Assembly (NCBI RefSeq): GCF_003201935.1
Contig: NZ_QJJL01000001.1
Coordinates: forward strand, 434,001-498,000
DNA: 64,000 nt
Origin: Loktanella sp. PT4BL
GTDB taxonomy: Bacteria; Pseudomonadota; Alphaproteobacteria; Rhodobacterales; Rhodobacteraceae
Direction of reading: 5' to 3'
Made by a program: the position numbers and the translations under genes. The first letter of the stretch is position 1, and every line of letters starts with the position of its first letter. This document shows, piece by piece, positions 27,140-35,703 of this stretch. The notes under the pieces are model-generated. The model was not told where the DNA came from. It searched no databases and worked only from the letters and a program-made list of their open reading frames with translations.

Positions 27140-27526
27140 TTGACCGATTTGAAACCGCCGGTTGCGCCTGTATCAGGCACTCCGGCGGTTTCTGTTTGCG
27201 TATTGACCAAGCGTGCGGACTTTGTGCGCGCGTCACACGCCCACAGGCAAGGTACCCCCGGCATCCAACTTCAGGGGCGCAAACGCGCCGAGGGAGAAGC
27301 GGCGGGTATCCGTGTCGGCTATACCTGTTCCAAGAAAGTCGGCAACGCCGTTGCCCGCAACCGTGCCAAACGGCGTTTGCGTGAAGTGGCGCGGATTGTT
27401 TTGCCGGAAATGGGCCGTGATGGCTGGGATTATGTTCTGGTGGGTCGTAAAGACCTGACCGCGACCCTACCTTTCGACAAGTTGGTCGCAGATCTGCGCC
27501 GCGCCATGAAAAAGGTCCACGGATGA
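27140..27526 (+). CDS. rnpA: ribonuclease P protein component
   Basis: The RnpA core is clear: [25 protein letters not shown], then [27 protein letters not shown] (the RNR RNA-binding signature), then [29 protein letters not shown]. It assists RNase P RNA in maturing tRNA 5' ends. The frame has no ATG between the rpmH stop and the core. The first usable starts are TTG at 27140 and TTG at 27149; with 27140 the protein is 128 aa. No Shine-Dalgarno precedes either, so translation may be coupled to rpmH, whose stop is 15 bases upstream. The stop overlaps the yidD start (ATGA). Confidence 0.9.
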   Translation: MTDLKPPVAPVSGTPAVSVCVLTKRADFVRASHAHRQGTPGIQLQGRKRAEGEAAGIRVGYTCSKKVGNAVARNRAKRRLREVARIVLPEMGRDGWDYVLVGRKDLTATLPFDKLVADLRRAMKKVHG

Positions 27527-27744
27527 GCCCGCTTGCCTATATCGTTTCGCTGCCGGTCCGCGCCTACAGGCTTGTGCTGTCGCCATGGGTCGGGATGAGT
27601 TGCCGCTATCATCCCACCTGCTCGGCCTATGCGCTGGAAGCGCTCGAAAAGCATGGGGCGCTTAAAGGTAGCTATCTGACCGTGCGGCGCATCCTGCGCT
27701 GCCACCCTTGGGGTGGGTCGGGGATCGATAACGTGCCGGACTGA
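27523..27744 (+). CDS. yidD: membrane protein insertion efficiency factor YidD
   Basis: 73 aa, with an amphipathic N-terminus ([24 protein letters not shown]) and the family block [41 protein letters not shown], including its three cysteines and HPWG. It helps YidC-mediated membrane insertion. It overlaps rnpA by four bases. The usual next gene, yidC, is absent here. Confidence 0.96.
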   Translation: MSPLAYIVSLPVRAYRLVLSPWVGMSCRYHPTCSAYALEALEKHGALKGSYLTVRRILRCHPWGGSGIDNVPD

Positions 27745-27800
27745 AGATTTTTCGACGAAAAATCTACAGGACCCAAAGAAATTTCGACGAAATTTCTTTG
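27745..27800. repeat. pair of perfect palindromes between yidD and the DUF3833 gene
   Basis: Two odd-length perfect palindromes: 27745-27765 (10-base arms around one A) and 27774-27800 (13-base arms around one A), 8 bases apart. Both share the core TTTCGACGAAA. The pair begins right after the yidD stop and ends at the stop codon of the convergent gene, filling the spacer exactly. It may act as a bidirectional terminator, but the twin, nearly loopless form is unusual; similar pairs occur at 48521-48581 and 61460-61505. Confidence 0.75.
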
Positions 27801-28337
27801 CTACTCCCTTTCAAACGAAATCGTAACCGTGCCGATATCCAGCCCGTAGCGTTTGACGTAGGCGAGGTTCAGCAACCGGTCCTCCGCCAGCAGCCACATC
27901 CAGTCGTCAAAGGTCACACGCAAGGTTTCTGTCTCGCCTGTGGCTGACGGCACCGGCAGATCAATCTCGTATTTCCAGTTGAAGCGGTCGCCTTGTTCCT
28001 CTCCTGTCGCCTGCCCGATCACGCCCGGGGCCGTGCCGACCCAGCTATCCGGCCCGGTCTTGGTCAGCGTCCATATCCGTTGCTCGGTCGACCCGTCTTC
28101 ATAGACAAAATCCTCAACCAATCTCAGCCGCTCACCATCCCAGTCACCCGCGATATTCACAACAAAACTGCGCCGTACCGTGCCGAGGATGTCCTGAAAC
28201 TGCCCGTAGGCCACCAGTTCGCCGTCAAAGAATTCTTCAAGGTTCAATTTGCGGTCGCTGAGGCTGGGGTCATCAAAGGACGGTTTGCCAGTGCAGGCGG
28301 CGAGCAGGGCGAAGGCGGCGGCAAGGATCAGGCGCAT
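27801..28337 (-). CDS. DUF3833 family lipoprotein
   Basis: 178 aa with a lipoprotein signal, MRLILAAAFALLAAC, followed by TGKPSFDDPSLSDRKLNLEEFFDGELVAYGQFQDILGTVRRSF. The beta-rich body (GERLRLVEDFVYEDGSTEQRIWTLTK, then WMWLLAEDRLLNLAYVKRYGLDIGTVTISFER) matches the DUF3833 pattern, a lipocalin-like fold of unknown function. I prefer Met 28337 over 28349 because TTGGAGAATATC precedes it and the lipobox is then at the proper distance. Confidence 0.8.
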   Translation of the reverse strand: MRLILAAAFALLAACTGKPSFDDPSLSDRKLNLEEFFDGELVAYGQFQDILGTVRRSFVVNIAGDWDGERLRLVEDFVYEDGSTEQRIWTLTKTGPDSWVGTAPGVIGQATGEEQGDRFNWKYEIDLPVPSATGETETLRVTFDDWMWLLAEDRLLNLAYVKRYGLDIGTVTISFERE

Positions 28338-28427
28338 GATATTCTCCAATGACTTATTTCTGATACGCAGGCCAATGGGTTTCGGATGCCTCTAGGCAGA
28401 CCACCGGCGTTCTGGCATATCGAAAAC

Positions 28428-29300
28428 ATGCTAGATGAGTCTGAAATCCACCCGCTGTTTTACGGCGCCCCGACCACAACCGAGTTCAAGAAGCTGCGCA
28501 AGCGGATTGTCCGGTATACGCGCGAGGCGATTGAGCAATACGGCATGATCGAGCGCGATGCGAAGTGGCTGGTCTGCCTCTCAGGTGGCAAGGACAGCTA
28601 TACACTCCTGGCAGTGCTCTATGAGCTGAAATGGCGTGGCCTGTTGCCTGTTGAACTTGTGGCCTGCAATCTTGATCAGGGCCAGCCCGGATTTCCTGCG
28701 ACTGTCCTGCCGGCGTTTCTCGAAAAGATGGGTGTGCCCCACCGGATCGAGTATCAGGACACCTATTCCATCGTGATGGATAAAGTCCCGCAGGGTCGCA
28801 CATTCTGTGCGCTTTGTTCACGGCTGCGCCGTGGCAACCTCTACCGCATCGCGCGCGAAGAAGGTTGTTCTGCAGTTGTGCTGGGTCATCACCGCGACGA
28901 TATTCTGGAAACTTTCTTTATGAACCTGTTCCACGGTGGCCGTCTGGCAACAATGCCGCCGAAACTGGTGAACGAAGAAGGTGATCTGTTCCTCTACCGC
29001 CCTCTGGCGCATGTGGCCGAGGCCGATTGTGAAAAATTTGCGGCTGCAATGAATTATCCGATTATCCCTTGTGATCTTTGCGGGTCGCAAGACGGGTTAC
29101 AGCGCCAACAGGTCAAGCAGATCCTTGATGGCTGGGAAAAGAACAGCCCGGGCCGCAGGCAGGTCATGTTCCGCGCCTTGATGAATGCGCGCCCGTCCCA
29201 TTTGCTCGACCCCAAGCTGTTTGATTTTGCTGCATTGCAGCGCAATACGCAGCCGCCATGCGAACTCGGTGAAGAGGATGCGGGCCAAAAACCCCTTTAG
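28428..29300 (+). CDS. ttcA: tRNA 2-thiocytidine(32) synthetase TtcA
   Basis: 290 aa. The PP-loop ATP motif is SGGKDS at residues 52-57. The cysteines that hold the [4Fe-4S] cluster are in [10 protein letters not shown] and [12 protein letters not shown], and [19 protein letters not shown] is the family block. It uses ATP and cysteine-derived sulfur to thiolate C32 in a subset of tRNAs, including tRNA-Arg. A start at 28386 is possible, but the family N-terminus ([12 protein letters not shown]) fits 28428. Neither has a clear ribosome site. Confidence 0.93.
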   Translation: MLDESEIHPLFYGAPTTTEFKKLRKRIVRYTREAIEQYGMIERDAKWLVCLSGGKDSYTLLAVLYELKWRGLLPVELVACNLDQGQPGFPATVLPAFLEKMGVPHRIEYQDTYSIVMDKVPQGRTFCALCSRLRRGNLYRIAREEGCSAVVLGHHRDDILETFFMNLFHGGRLATMPPKLVNEEGDLFLYRPLAHVAEADCEKFAAAMNYPIIPCDLCGSQDGLQRQQVKQILDGWEKNSPGRRQVMFRALMNARPSHLLDPKLFDFAALQRNTQPPCELGEEDAGQKPL

Positions 29301-29566
29301 AAACGGTCACTGGCCGACAAAGCGCGATTCCGCGCCTTGCGTTATTATGCTGTGAGTGCAAACTACCCAGAATGTGGCGAGACTGTGGAAAGGCTGACTG
29401 CGCTAATTCATTGCAATTGCAGAAGGCCCTTAAATAAAGGGCGTTCTCATTGTTGCGCAAACCGGTTCAATTAACCATTTATTGTCGGCATTTCCCTAGT
29501 TTCGCCCGTTTTGCATGGTCTTGTCCCAAGATATATCCGCTGACGCTTTGCTGGAGCTTTAAAAAA

Positions 29567-31153
29567 ATGATTTCACGATTTGCCACGACCTTGTTCTGTA
29601 CTGTTGCGCCGGTGGCGCTTTTTGCGCAGTCGGTTGAGCTACGTTCCTTGGATGAATTCATCAATGTGCAGGGTCAGATTGTCGGCTTCAACGGTGTGAT
29701 GGTTCAGGTTGAAACAACGGTTGGCCGCGTGGCCGTGCCTGCGGCAGAAGTCGTGTGCTACGGGGATGCATGCCTTGATGTCATCGCATCGAACGACTTT
29801 GGTCTGACGGAAGCGGCCTTTCAGGGCGTTGTCGGAAATGCCGTTCCTGCCATTGCCGGTGCTGTTGATGCACTCTCCGTCGGGTTCGCCACAGCAAGTT
29901 ACGGTACATTGCACCGGACCATAACAGGGGCTTTTGCGGTAACAAATGCAGGCAGCACGAGCGCCGAACTGACGTCTGTTGGTGAATTGATCCTGGAGGA
30001 CAGCACGACAGGCGACAAAGCGTCCTTGGCGGTCAGTGCCTCCGATGAAGTAGCCGATATTCGCGTGGACAGCGTTTCCCTCAACGGCACAGCAAGCCGT
30101 GTTTACAACACACCCTCGGCATGGGCGACGGGCACGGCATTGTCACATCAGTTGCTCGGCCTCAAATCGTTCTCTGTTGTTGTGGCGCCGAATGCGGGGA
30201 TCACAGCGCTTTCCGTAAACGACCTTGCACGGATTTTTGCAGGCGAGGTCACGAACTGGTCCCAGATCGGCGGCGCAGACGTCAGTATTCTGCCGCTCCA
30301 GCTTCCGCCGAGTTCCGAGGCGGGGTCCGCCTTCCAGCGTCTTGTCATGGAGCCCGCCGGACGCGAGGTTGCAGGCAACGTACTGACAATGTCGGATGAG
30401 GCCGGTGTTGCTGGTTCAATCGGTCAATTCCCCGGGAGTGTGGGTGTTGTGACCACGTCAAATGCCAACCAGAACTTTGTCGTGGATGTGACCGGTTCTT
30501 GCGGCATTGCTGTCGCGCCGACACCGTTCAACATTGTTTCAGGCGACTATGCCCTGATCCAGCCCATTATGGCGACATATAACGCCACCCCCAACACAGC
30601 TTTGCCGGCAGAGGTGTTCGACTTTGCCGCGAGCGATGTTGCGCAGGGTCTGGTCGAGAATGAAGGGTTCATCAACTTCAGTGCTGTGGCATTGAACAGC
30701 GCCGAGAAGAACGCGCGGATCAGTGGCCTGCTCGGGGCAGCACTTGACGACGTGCAGCGCGCCGCCGCCGCCGAAATGTTCCAGGCGCTGTTTGATGCCG
30801 ACCGCCTGTCCTCCACGATGACGGGCGGCCCTGCCAGCGGCGCAGAGGGTGCGTGGAACCGCGCGATGCTGATTGACCTGATTGATTTTCTGGAACAGCC
30901 CGGAAATGAAGGCCGCGAGATCCTTTTTGTTGGCTTCGGAGAGAGCAGCAACGGGAGCGCAGCAGCGATTGCAGCTTCCGAAGAAGCGGCGGCATCTTTT
31001 GCGGCGCTACTCGCTGATGTTGCGGCAAATACAATTGCTGCGAACAACTACACCGTCACTTCATATGGCTTCGGGAATGTGTCTCCGGCCACCTGCATTG
31101 ACGGGCAGGTCGCAGGGTCCGAGTACACACGTGTCGAGGTTTGGATCCGCTGA
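29567..31153 (+). CDS. secreted PstS-like periplasmic-binding domain fused to OmpA-like C-terminus
   Basis: 528 aa with signal peptide MISRFATTLFCTVAPVALFAQ. An N-terminal ~70-residue segment (LRSLDEFINVQGQIVGFNGVMVQVETTVG) looks like a pre-domain that decides on a nucleic-acid/peptide-like fold I cannot name. A phosphate-binding-protein-like domain follows (VVVAPNAGITALSVNDLARIFAGEVTNWSQIGG, SSEAGSAFQRLVME, GQFPGSVGVVTT). The last ~100 residues (REILFVGFGESSNGSAAAI... EYTRVEVWIR) resemble an OmpA/MotB peptidoglycan-binding domain. Start ATG 29567 follows CTGGAGC; the longer frame from 29450 is unsupported. No phosphate ABC genes are nearby, so it is probably a wall-anchored binding or envelope protein. 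Confidence 0.75.
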   Translation: MISRFATTLFCTVAPVALFAQSVELRSLDEFINVQGQIVGFNGVMVQVETTVGRVAVPAAEVVCYGDACLDVIASNDFGLTEAAFQGVVGNAVPAIAGAVDALSVGFATASYGTLHRTITGAFAVTNAGSTSAELTSVGELILEDSTTGDKASLAVSASDEVADIRVDSVSLNGTASRVYNTPSAWATGTALSHQLLGLKSFSVVVAPNAGITALSVNDLARIFAGEVTNWSQIGGADVSILPLQLPPSSEAGSAFQRLVMEPAGREVAGNVLTMSDEAGVAGSIGQFPGSVGVVTTSNANQNFVVDVTGSCGIAVAPTPFNIVSGDYALIQPIMATYNATPNTALPAEVFDFAASDVAQGLVENEGFINFSAVALNSAEKNARISGLLGAALDDVQRAAAAEMFQALFDADRLSSTMTGGPASGAEGAWNRAMLIDLIDFLEQPGNEGREILFVGFGESSNGSAAAIAASEEAAASFAALLADVAANTIAANNYTVTSYGFGNVSPATCIDGQVAGSEYTRVEVWIR

Positions 31154-31183
31154 TCCCTTTGGGAAGATTTCAGACTAGCAAAG

Positions 31184-31208
31184 ATGCGCCGTTCTACGGC
31201 GCATTTTT
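31184..31208 (+). terminator. rho-independent terminator
   Basis: ATGCGCCG-TTCTA-CGGCGCAT followed by TTTT, 30 bases after the stop of the PstS/OmpA hybrid gene. Confidence 0.85.
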
Positions 31209-31364
31209 CATTTCTGGTGCGGCTTTCGGATTTGGCTTCAAGGCAAAACCCGCAAATCGCTATCAGGAAACATATGGCATGTTATCGCTTAGCAGCACAT
31301 CACATGCTGTTGTATCGCCTATCCAAAGGGTGCATTTCGTCACCCAGACACATAGGTAAGAGAC

Positions 31365-31970
31365 ATGAACAAACGTATCCTCTCCTTCATCGCCGTTCTG
31401 GCGCTCACGCTCTATGCCGGTGCCGTTTCGGCCCAGCAGCTCAGTCTGGCGCAAATCTCGGCCTATCTGAACCAGCTTCAGACGGCACAAGGCGGCTTTA
31501 CCCAGATCAATCCCGACGGCACGCTGAGTACCGGCCAGATCTATATCAAACGCCCGGGACGTATCCGGTTTGAGTATAACGCGCCGTCCGACTCTCTGGT
31601 GATGGCAGGTGGTGGGCAGGTCGCGATCTTTGATCCGCGCTCGAACACAGGACCGGACCGCTATCCGTTGAACCAGACGCCGCTCAGCATCATTTTGCAG
31701 AATAACGTAGATCTTGAACGCGCCGATATGGTGACAAATGTGGTTTCGGACGGAACGACGACAACTGTCACTGCGCAAGACCCCGACAACCCCAACTATG
31801 GCAGTATCCAACTGGTCTTTACTGCCAATCCGGTTGAACTGCGGCAGTGGATTGTCACCGACGAATTCGGAACCGAGACCACGGTGATCCTGAATGATCT
31901 GATCTCGGGCAGCGTGATCCGGGATATCCTGTTCAACATCAACGCGGAAATACGCAGTCGCGGAAACTGA
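31365..31970 (+). CDS. lolA: outer-membrane lipoprotein carrier LolA-like protein
   Basis: 201 aa with signal peptide MNKRILSFIAVLALTLYAGAVSAQ. The LolA pattern is visible in LAQISAYLNQLQTAQGGFTQINPDGTLSTGQIYIKRPGRIRFEYNAPSDSLVMAGGGQVAIFDP and in the later WIVTDEFGTETTVIL strand pair. LolA shuttles lipoproteins from LolCDE to the outer membrane across the periplasm. AGGTAAGAGAC precedes the ATG. It is a single gene bounded by terminators on both sides. Confidence 0.9.
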   Translation: MNKRILSFIAVLALTLYAGAVSAQQLSLAQISAYLNQLQTAQGGFTQINPDGTLSTGQIYIKRPGRIRFEYNAPSDSLVMAGGGQVAIFDPRSNTGPDRYPLNQTPLSIILQNNVDLERADMVTNVVSDGTTTTVTAQDPDNPNYGSIQLVFTANPVELRQWIVTDEFGTETTVILNDLISGSVIRDILFNINAEIRSRGN

Positions 31971-31990
31971 TCCCTGATGACAAGATCAAG

Positions 31991-32020
31991 AAAAGGCGGC
32001 TCTGGGCAGAGCCGCCTTTT
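31991..32020. terminator. strong terminator between lolA and transglycosylase
   Basis: AAAAGGCGGCTCT-GGGC-AGAGCCGCCTTTT: a stem of 9 GC-rich pairs extended by A-T pairs, with U-runs available on both strands, between convergent genes. Confidence 0.9.
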
Positions 32021-32025
32021 GTGTT

Positions 32026-32616
32026 TTAGCGCTTGCGGCAGGACCGCAGCTGTTGGTCATACATGACGGCACGCGCTTCGACTTCACCGGCAATCCGGAT
32101 CAACCAGCTTTTGGAACGCCACGTGCCACGCAGGAAACCGGTCCGTCCATCGTGATAGGCCAAATACTGATTGCGGGTGTCATAGATCGGCACGCCCGTC
32201 TCTTCGACGGTCTTGGTCATGTACCATCCCATGAAGTCCGTGGCGTCAAAGATATCATCCCGTCGCGCGCCGCGTCCGCCTGGTCCGCGCACGTATTCTT
32301 CCCATGTGCCATCCAGGGCCTGACTATAGCCAAAGGCCGAGGATTGCCGCCCCACGGGAATCACACCCAGCGCATAGCGGTGCGGCGTGCGGTTGTTGCC
32401 GATAAATTTGCTTTCCTGATAAATCATCGCCATCAACGCAGGCACCGGAACGCCGTATTTACGTTCCACCGCATTGAAAGCACGAAGGTATTCTGGGCGC
32501 TCGGACACGATACTGCATGCATCATCAAGGTTGCGCGGGGCCGAGTTATAACCCGATCCGCTGCTGCAACTTGCCAGAAGCATCACACATGCCATTGCGC
32601 GAAAGATCCTGCTCAT
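32026..32616 (-). CDS. lytic transglycosylase (SLT-type) lipoprotein
   Basis: 196 aa. Lipobox MLLASC with Cys17. The catalytic glutamate is E68 in MIYQESKFIGNN, followed by AFGYSQALDGTWEEY and YLAYHDGRTGFLRGTWRSK, the goose-lysozyme-like SLT core. It cleaves the MurNAc-GlcNAc bond of peptidoglycan, from the membrane side. It is compact, with no binding module. The CDS starts at ATG 32616, and its 3' end meets the terminator of lolA. Confidence 0.88.
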   Translation of the reverse strand: MSRIFRAMACVMLLASCSSGSGYNSAPRNLDDACSIVSERPEYLRAFNAVERKYGVPVPALMAMIYQESKFIGNNRTPHRYALGVIPVGRQSSAFGYSQALDGTWEEYVRGPGGRGARRDDIFDATDFMGWYMTKTVEETGVPIYDTRNQYLAYHDGRTGFLRGTWRSKSWLIRIAGEVEARAVMYDQQLRSCRKR

Positions 32617-32692
32617 CTGCCTCTCGCTTATCTTTGTTTTTTCGCAGCATAGCGCGGAACGGGCGATGTGGGAATCCCCTAGTGGTGACGGT

Positions 32693-33574
32693 TCAGATCA
32701 CAAATGCGAGGATCAGCGGCAAAGCGATCACTGAAAGCAGGGTTGAGGCTACAACGAGACCCGCCACAGGCTGGGCGTTAGCCCCGTATTTTTCGGCCAG
32801 AAGGTAGGACGTGACAGCCACCGGCGTGGCCAGTTGCACAATCAGCACGCCAGCGGCAACCGGATCAAGCCCGAACCAGACCGCAGCCCCCCAGCCAGCA
32901 CCGCCGCAAATTACCAGTTTGACGACCGAAAGCAGGACAGCCTGTCCCATCGCCTTTGTTTCCAATCGCGCCACTGCGACCCCAAGTGTGATCAGCATCA
33001 TCGGGATCGCCATCTGCCCGATCAATTCCAGCGTATTGGTCAGGAAAACCGGTGTTTCCCACCCCTGCCACAAGAACAGCGCGCCCAGCAGGGTCGCACC
33101 CACCAAGGGTTCCTGCAAAACGCGTTTGAATGATCCTGCACCGGCCACCATCCAGATCCCGATCGTGAAAGACAAGATTGCCATCACCGCAAAGACGACC
33201 ACCGCATAGCCCAACCCTGTCTCGCCAAAAGCAAAGAGCGCCAGCGGCAGGCCAAGGTTGCCTGTATTGCCGAAAATCAGCGGTGCCAGATAGGTTTGCG
33301 TGTCGAGCCGCGCTGCTTTCACAAGAATGAAACAACCCGCCATCACAACCAGATAGGCCATGAATGCGGCCACAGAAAGCGTGGCAATCGCCTGCGGTGC
33401 GGCGTCTATGTTCATCAACGCCACAAAGATCAGGCAGGGCACCGCCAGCGTCATCGCCATGCGGGTGACAAAAGTGACGCTGTACTCAAACCCCAGTTTG
33501 ACCCAGACGAATCCGACAGCTGCCAAAAGAAAGACCGGCGCGGTGATATTCAGGACTGTCAGGACGAGGTTCAC
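32693..33574 (-). CDS. AEC (auxin efflux carrier) family transporter
   Basis: 293 aa with ten or so hydrophobic helices in two halves: VLTVLNITAPVFLLAAVGFVWVKLGF at the start, then FGNTGNLGLPLALFAFGE (the glycine/asparagine crossing of the fold), LIGQMAIPMMLITLGVAVA, and VQLATPVAVTSYLLAEKYGA. Bacterial members carry malate, malonate or other carboxylates. The neighbouring genes give no substrate. It is divergent from hspQ, with 80 bases between them. Confidence 0.9.
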   Translation of the reverse strand: MNLVLTVLNITAPVFLLAAVGFVWVKLGFEYSVTFVTRMAMTLAVPCLIFVALMNIDAAPQAIATLSVAAFMAYLVVMAGCFILVKAARLDTQTYLAPLIFGNTGNLGLPLALFAFGETGLGYAVVVFAVMAILSFTIGIWMVAGAGSFKRVLQEPLVGATLLGALFLWQGWETPVFLTNTLELIGQMAIPMMLITLGVAVARLETKAMGQAVLLSVVKLVICGGAGWGAAVWFGLDPVAAGVLIVQLATPVAVTSYLLAEKYGANAQPVAGLVVASTLLSVIALPLILAFVI

Positions 33575-33654
33575 AAACTGTTTCCTTTAAATCTTGGCTG
33601 CAAGCGTGGACTTTTCGCGTGCGGCAGACTTATAAGGAGACAAATAGGAAGACC

Positions 33655-33981
33655 ATGTTCAAAACGCGCGCGAAATATCATCTTGGCCAGATTGTACGCC
33701 ACAGAAAGCACCCTTTCCGGGGTGTGATCTTTGACGTGGACGCCATGTTTTCGAACACTGACGAATGGTACAATGCCATTCCAGAGGACAGCCGGCCCAA
33801 AAAGGACCAGCCCTACTATCATCTCTTGGCCGAGAACGAGCAGAGCTTTTATGTGGCCTACGTCTCGGAACAGAACCTTGTCGCGGATTATTCGGGCGAA
33901 CCGGTAGACCACCCTGATCTGGATGATCTGTTTGGTCCGTTCGAGGATGGCCAGTACCCGTTACAGGTCCAGCTCAACTAG
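33655..33981 (+). CDS. hspQ: heat shock protein HspQ (YccV family)
   Basis: 108 aa. The YccV/hemimethylated-DNA-binding domain is complete: KYHLGQIVRHRKHPFRGVIFDVDAMFSNTDEWY, PYYHLLAENEQSFYVAYVSEQNLVAD, then DDLFGPF. HspQ binds hemimethylated oriC DNA and acts as a Lon specificity factor in E. coli. The ATG at 33655 follows ATAGGAAGACC. Its TAG stop shares a CTAG with the convergent hydrolase. Confidence 0.92.
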   Translation: MFKTRAKYHLGQIVRHRKHPFRGVIFDVDAMFSNTDEWYNAIPEDSRPKKDQPYYHLLAENEQSFYVAYVSEQNLVADYSGEPVDHPDLDDLFGPFEDGQYPLQVQLN

Positions 33982-34817
33982 CCTTTGAATGCGACGGCTT
34001 CTTGCCGCAGTGCGCCGAGCCCTTCAATTTCTGCCGTCAGGATATCGCCCGCTTTCATAAAGCGGGGTGGTTTATGACCAACGCCGACACCGGGCGGTGT
34101 CCCTGTCAGAATAAGGTCGCCGGGCTGCAGGGTGACGAACTGGCTGACATGCGCTACGATCTGCGCCACCGAAAAGATCATCGTCTTGGTTGACCCTTTC
34201 TGCATCTGCTCGCCGTTGATTTCCAGCGACATTGAAAGGTTCTGCACATCCGGAACCGCGTCCTTGGTCACAAGGTAAGGGCCGATCGGGGCAAAGCTGT
34301 CTGCGGATTTGCCTTTCATCCACTGACCGCCGAACTCAAGCTGGAACGCCCGTTCCGACACGTCATTGCCGACGAAATACCCCGCGACGTGGTCCAGTGC
34401 GGCTTCCTCTGTTACGTGTTGAGCACGGCTGCCGATGGCAACGCCCAGTTCCAATTCCCAGTCGGTCTTGGTCGCCCCTTTGGGAATGATGATCGGATCA
34501 TGCGCGCCTGTGACCTCGCAGGCCTTCATGAACAGGATCGGGTGATCGGGGATCGCCATATTCATCTCTGCGGCGTGGTCGTAATAGTTGAGCCCGATGC
34601 AGAAGACGCGCCGCACATCGCTTAGAAACGGGGCTGGTTTGCCGGCAATGACAGGGCAGTCGTCAAGATCAATGGCGGCAAGGGCGCGCAGCGCGTCCGG
34701 TGCAATCTGAGCAGCGGTCACATCGTCAATGTGTCCTGACAAATCACGCAAAGCGCCCGCAGCATCCATTGCTGCTGGTTTGATCCCGTCTGCTGTTCTG
34801 ATCCGGCAAAGTTTCAT
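33978..34817 (-). CDS. fumarylacetoacetate hydrolase (FAH) family protein
   Basis: 279 aa. The C-terminal FAH domain has the metal-binding motif WELELGVAIG (E-x-E) with an upstream GLNYYDHAAEMN, then GYFVGNDVSERAFQ, GKSADSFAPIGP and TGTPPGVGVG. Members hydrolyse or decarboxylate acylpyruvates and 2-oxo-diacids with Mg2+. The start at 34817 follows AAGGGAGTGCGCC; the longer frame reaches into other sequence. No aromatic-degradation gene flanks it. Confidence 0.9.
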   Translation of the reverse strand: MKLCRIRTADGIKPAAMDAAGALRDLSGHIDDVTAAQIAPDALRALAAIDLDDCPVIAGKPAPFLSDVRRVFCIGLNYYDHAAEMNMAIPDHPILFMKACEVTGAHDPIIIPKGATKTDWELELGVAIGSRAQHVTEEAALDHVAGYFVGNDVSERAFQLEFGGQWMKGKSADSFAPIGPYLVTKDAVPDVQNLSMSLEINGEQMQKGSTKTMIFSVAQIVAHVSQFVTLQPGDLILTGTPPGVGVGHKPPRFMKAGDILTAEIEGLGALRQEAVAFKG

Positions 34818-34932
34818 GGCGCACTCCCTTTTGTTTGGCCAAGACATAGCCCCAGAGGTGTGCGGACACCAGAGGGGTGGTCAATGTGGCTGGTCATGTT
34901 ACATCCCTGTGCAAGATCGAAAGGATACCCAG

Positions 34933-35703
34933 ATGCTTGTTGTCGTTTCCCCTGCCAAATCGCTCGACATGGAGCCTGTTGATATTCCCGCCACTGCACC
35001 TGATTTTCAGGAAGACGCAGTGCGCCTGTCCAAGACCGCCAAGAACCTGACGCTGAAAGAGCTCAAAAGTCTGATGAGCATTTCGGACGATCTGGCCCGT
35101 CTGAACCGTGACCGTTTCAATGCTTTCGCGGCAGAACCGGAAGCAAGCGCCACGAAACCTGCGGCACTGGCGTTTAACGGCGATACCTATCAGGGCCTGG
35201 AAGCCAAGACATTGACCGAGGATGATCTGGCATGGGCGCAAGACCACCTGCGCATTCTGTCCGGCCTCTATGGTCTGTTACGGCCGCTTGATGCGATCCA
35301 GCCCTACCGGCTCGAAATGGGCAGCCGGTTGAAAACACGGCGCGGCAAATCGCTTTATGACTATTGGGGCGATACCATTGCCAAGGCGCTGAACGCTCAG
35401 GCCGAGATCCTGGGCACCGATACGCTGGTGAACTGCGCCAGTCAGGAATACTTCGGCGCAGCGGACCGCAAGGCCCTGAAATTGCGGGTGATCACGCCGG
35501 TCTTTATGGAAGTCAAAGACGACAAACCGCGCATTGTCAGCTTTTTCGCCAAACGCGCCCGCGGTGCGATGGCGCGGTTCGTGATTGAAAACCGTGTGAC
35601 CGAGGCCGAAGGCCTGAAAGACTTTGGCAGCGGCGGCTATGCATTTGATCCAGACCTCTCAGAAGGCGACAAATGGGTGTTCCTGCGCGATTACCCAACC
35701 TGA
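34933..35703 (+). CDS. yaaA: peroxide stress protein YaaA
   Basis: 256 aa, starting MLVVVSPAKSLDMEP. The family marks are SPAKSLD at the N-terminus, ALAFNGDTYQGLEA, RILSGLYGLLRPLDAIQPYRLEMG and VITPVFMEVKDDKPRIVSFFAKRARG. YaaA lowers free iron and DNA damage during peroxide stress in E. coli. ATG 34933 lies after GGATACCCAG; the longer frame is unsupported. Its stop overlaps the start of the next gene (TGATG). Confidence 0.95.
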   Translation: MLVVVSPAKSLDMEPVDIPATAPDFQEDAVRLSKTAKNLTLKELKSLMSISDDLARLNRDRFNAFAAEPEASATKPAALAFNGDTYQGLEAKTLTEDDLAWAQDHLRILSGLYGLLRPLDAIQPYRLEMGSRLKTRRGKSLYDYWGDTIAKALNAQAEILGTDTLVNCASQEYFGAADRKALKLRVITPVFMEVKDDKPRIVSFFAKRARGAMARFVIENRVTEAEGLKDFGSGGYAFDPDLSEGDKWVFLRDYPT

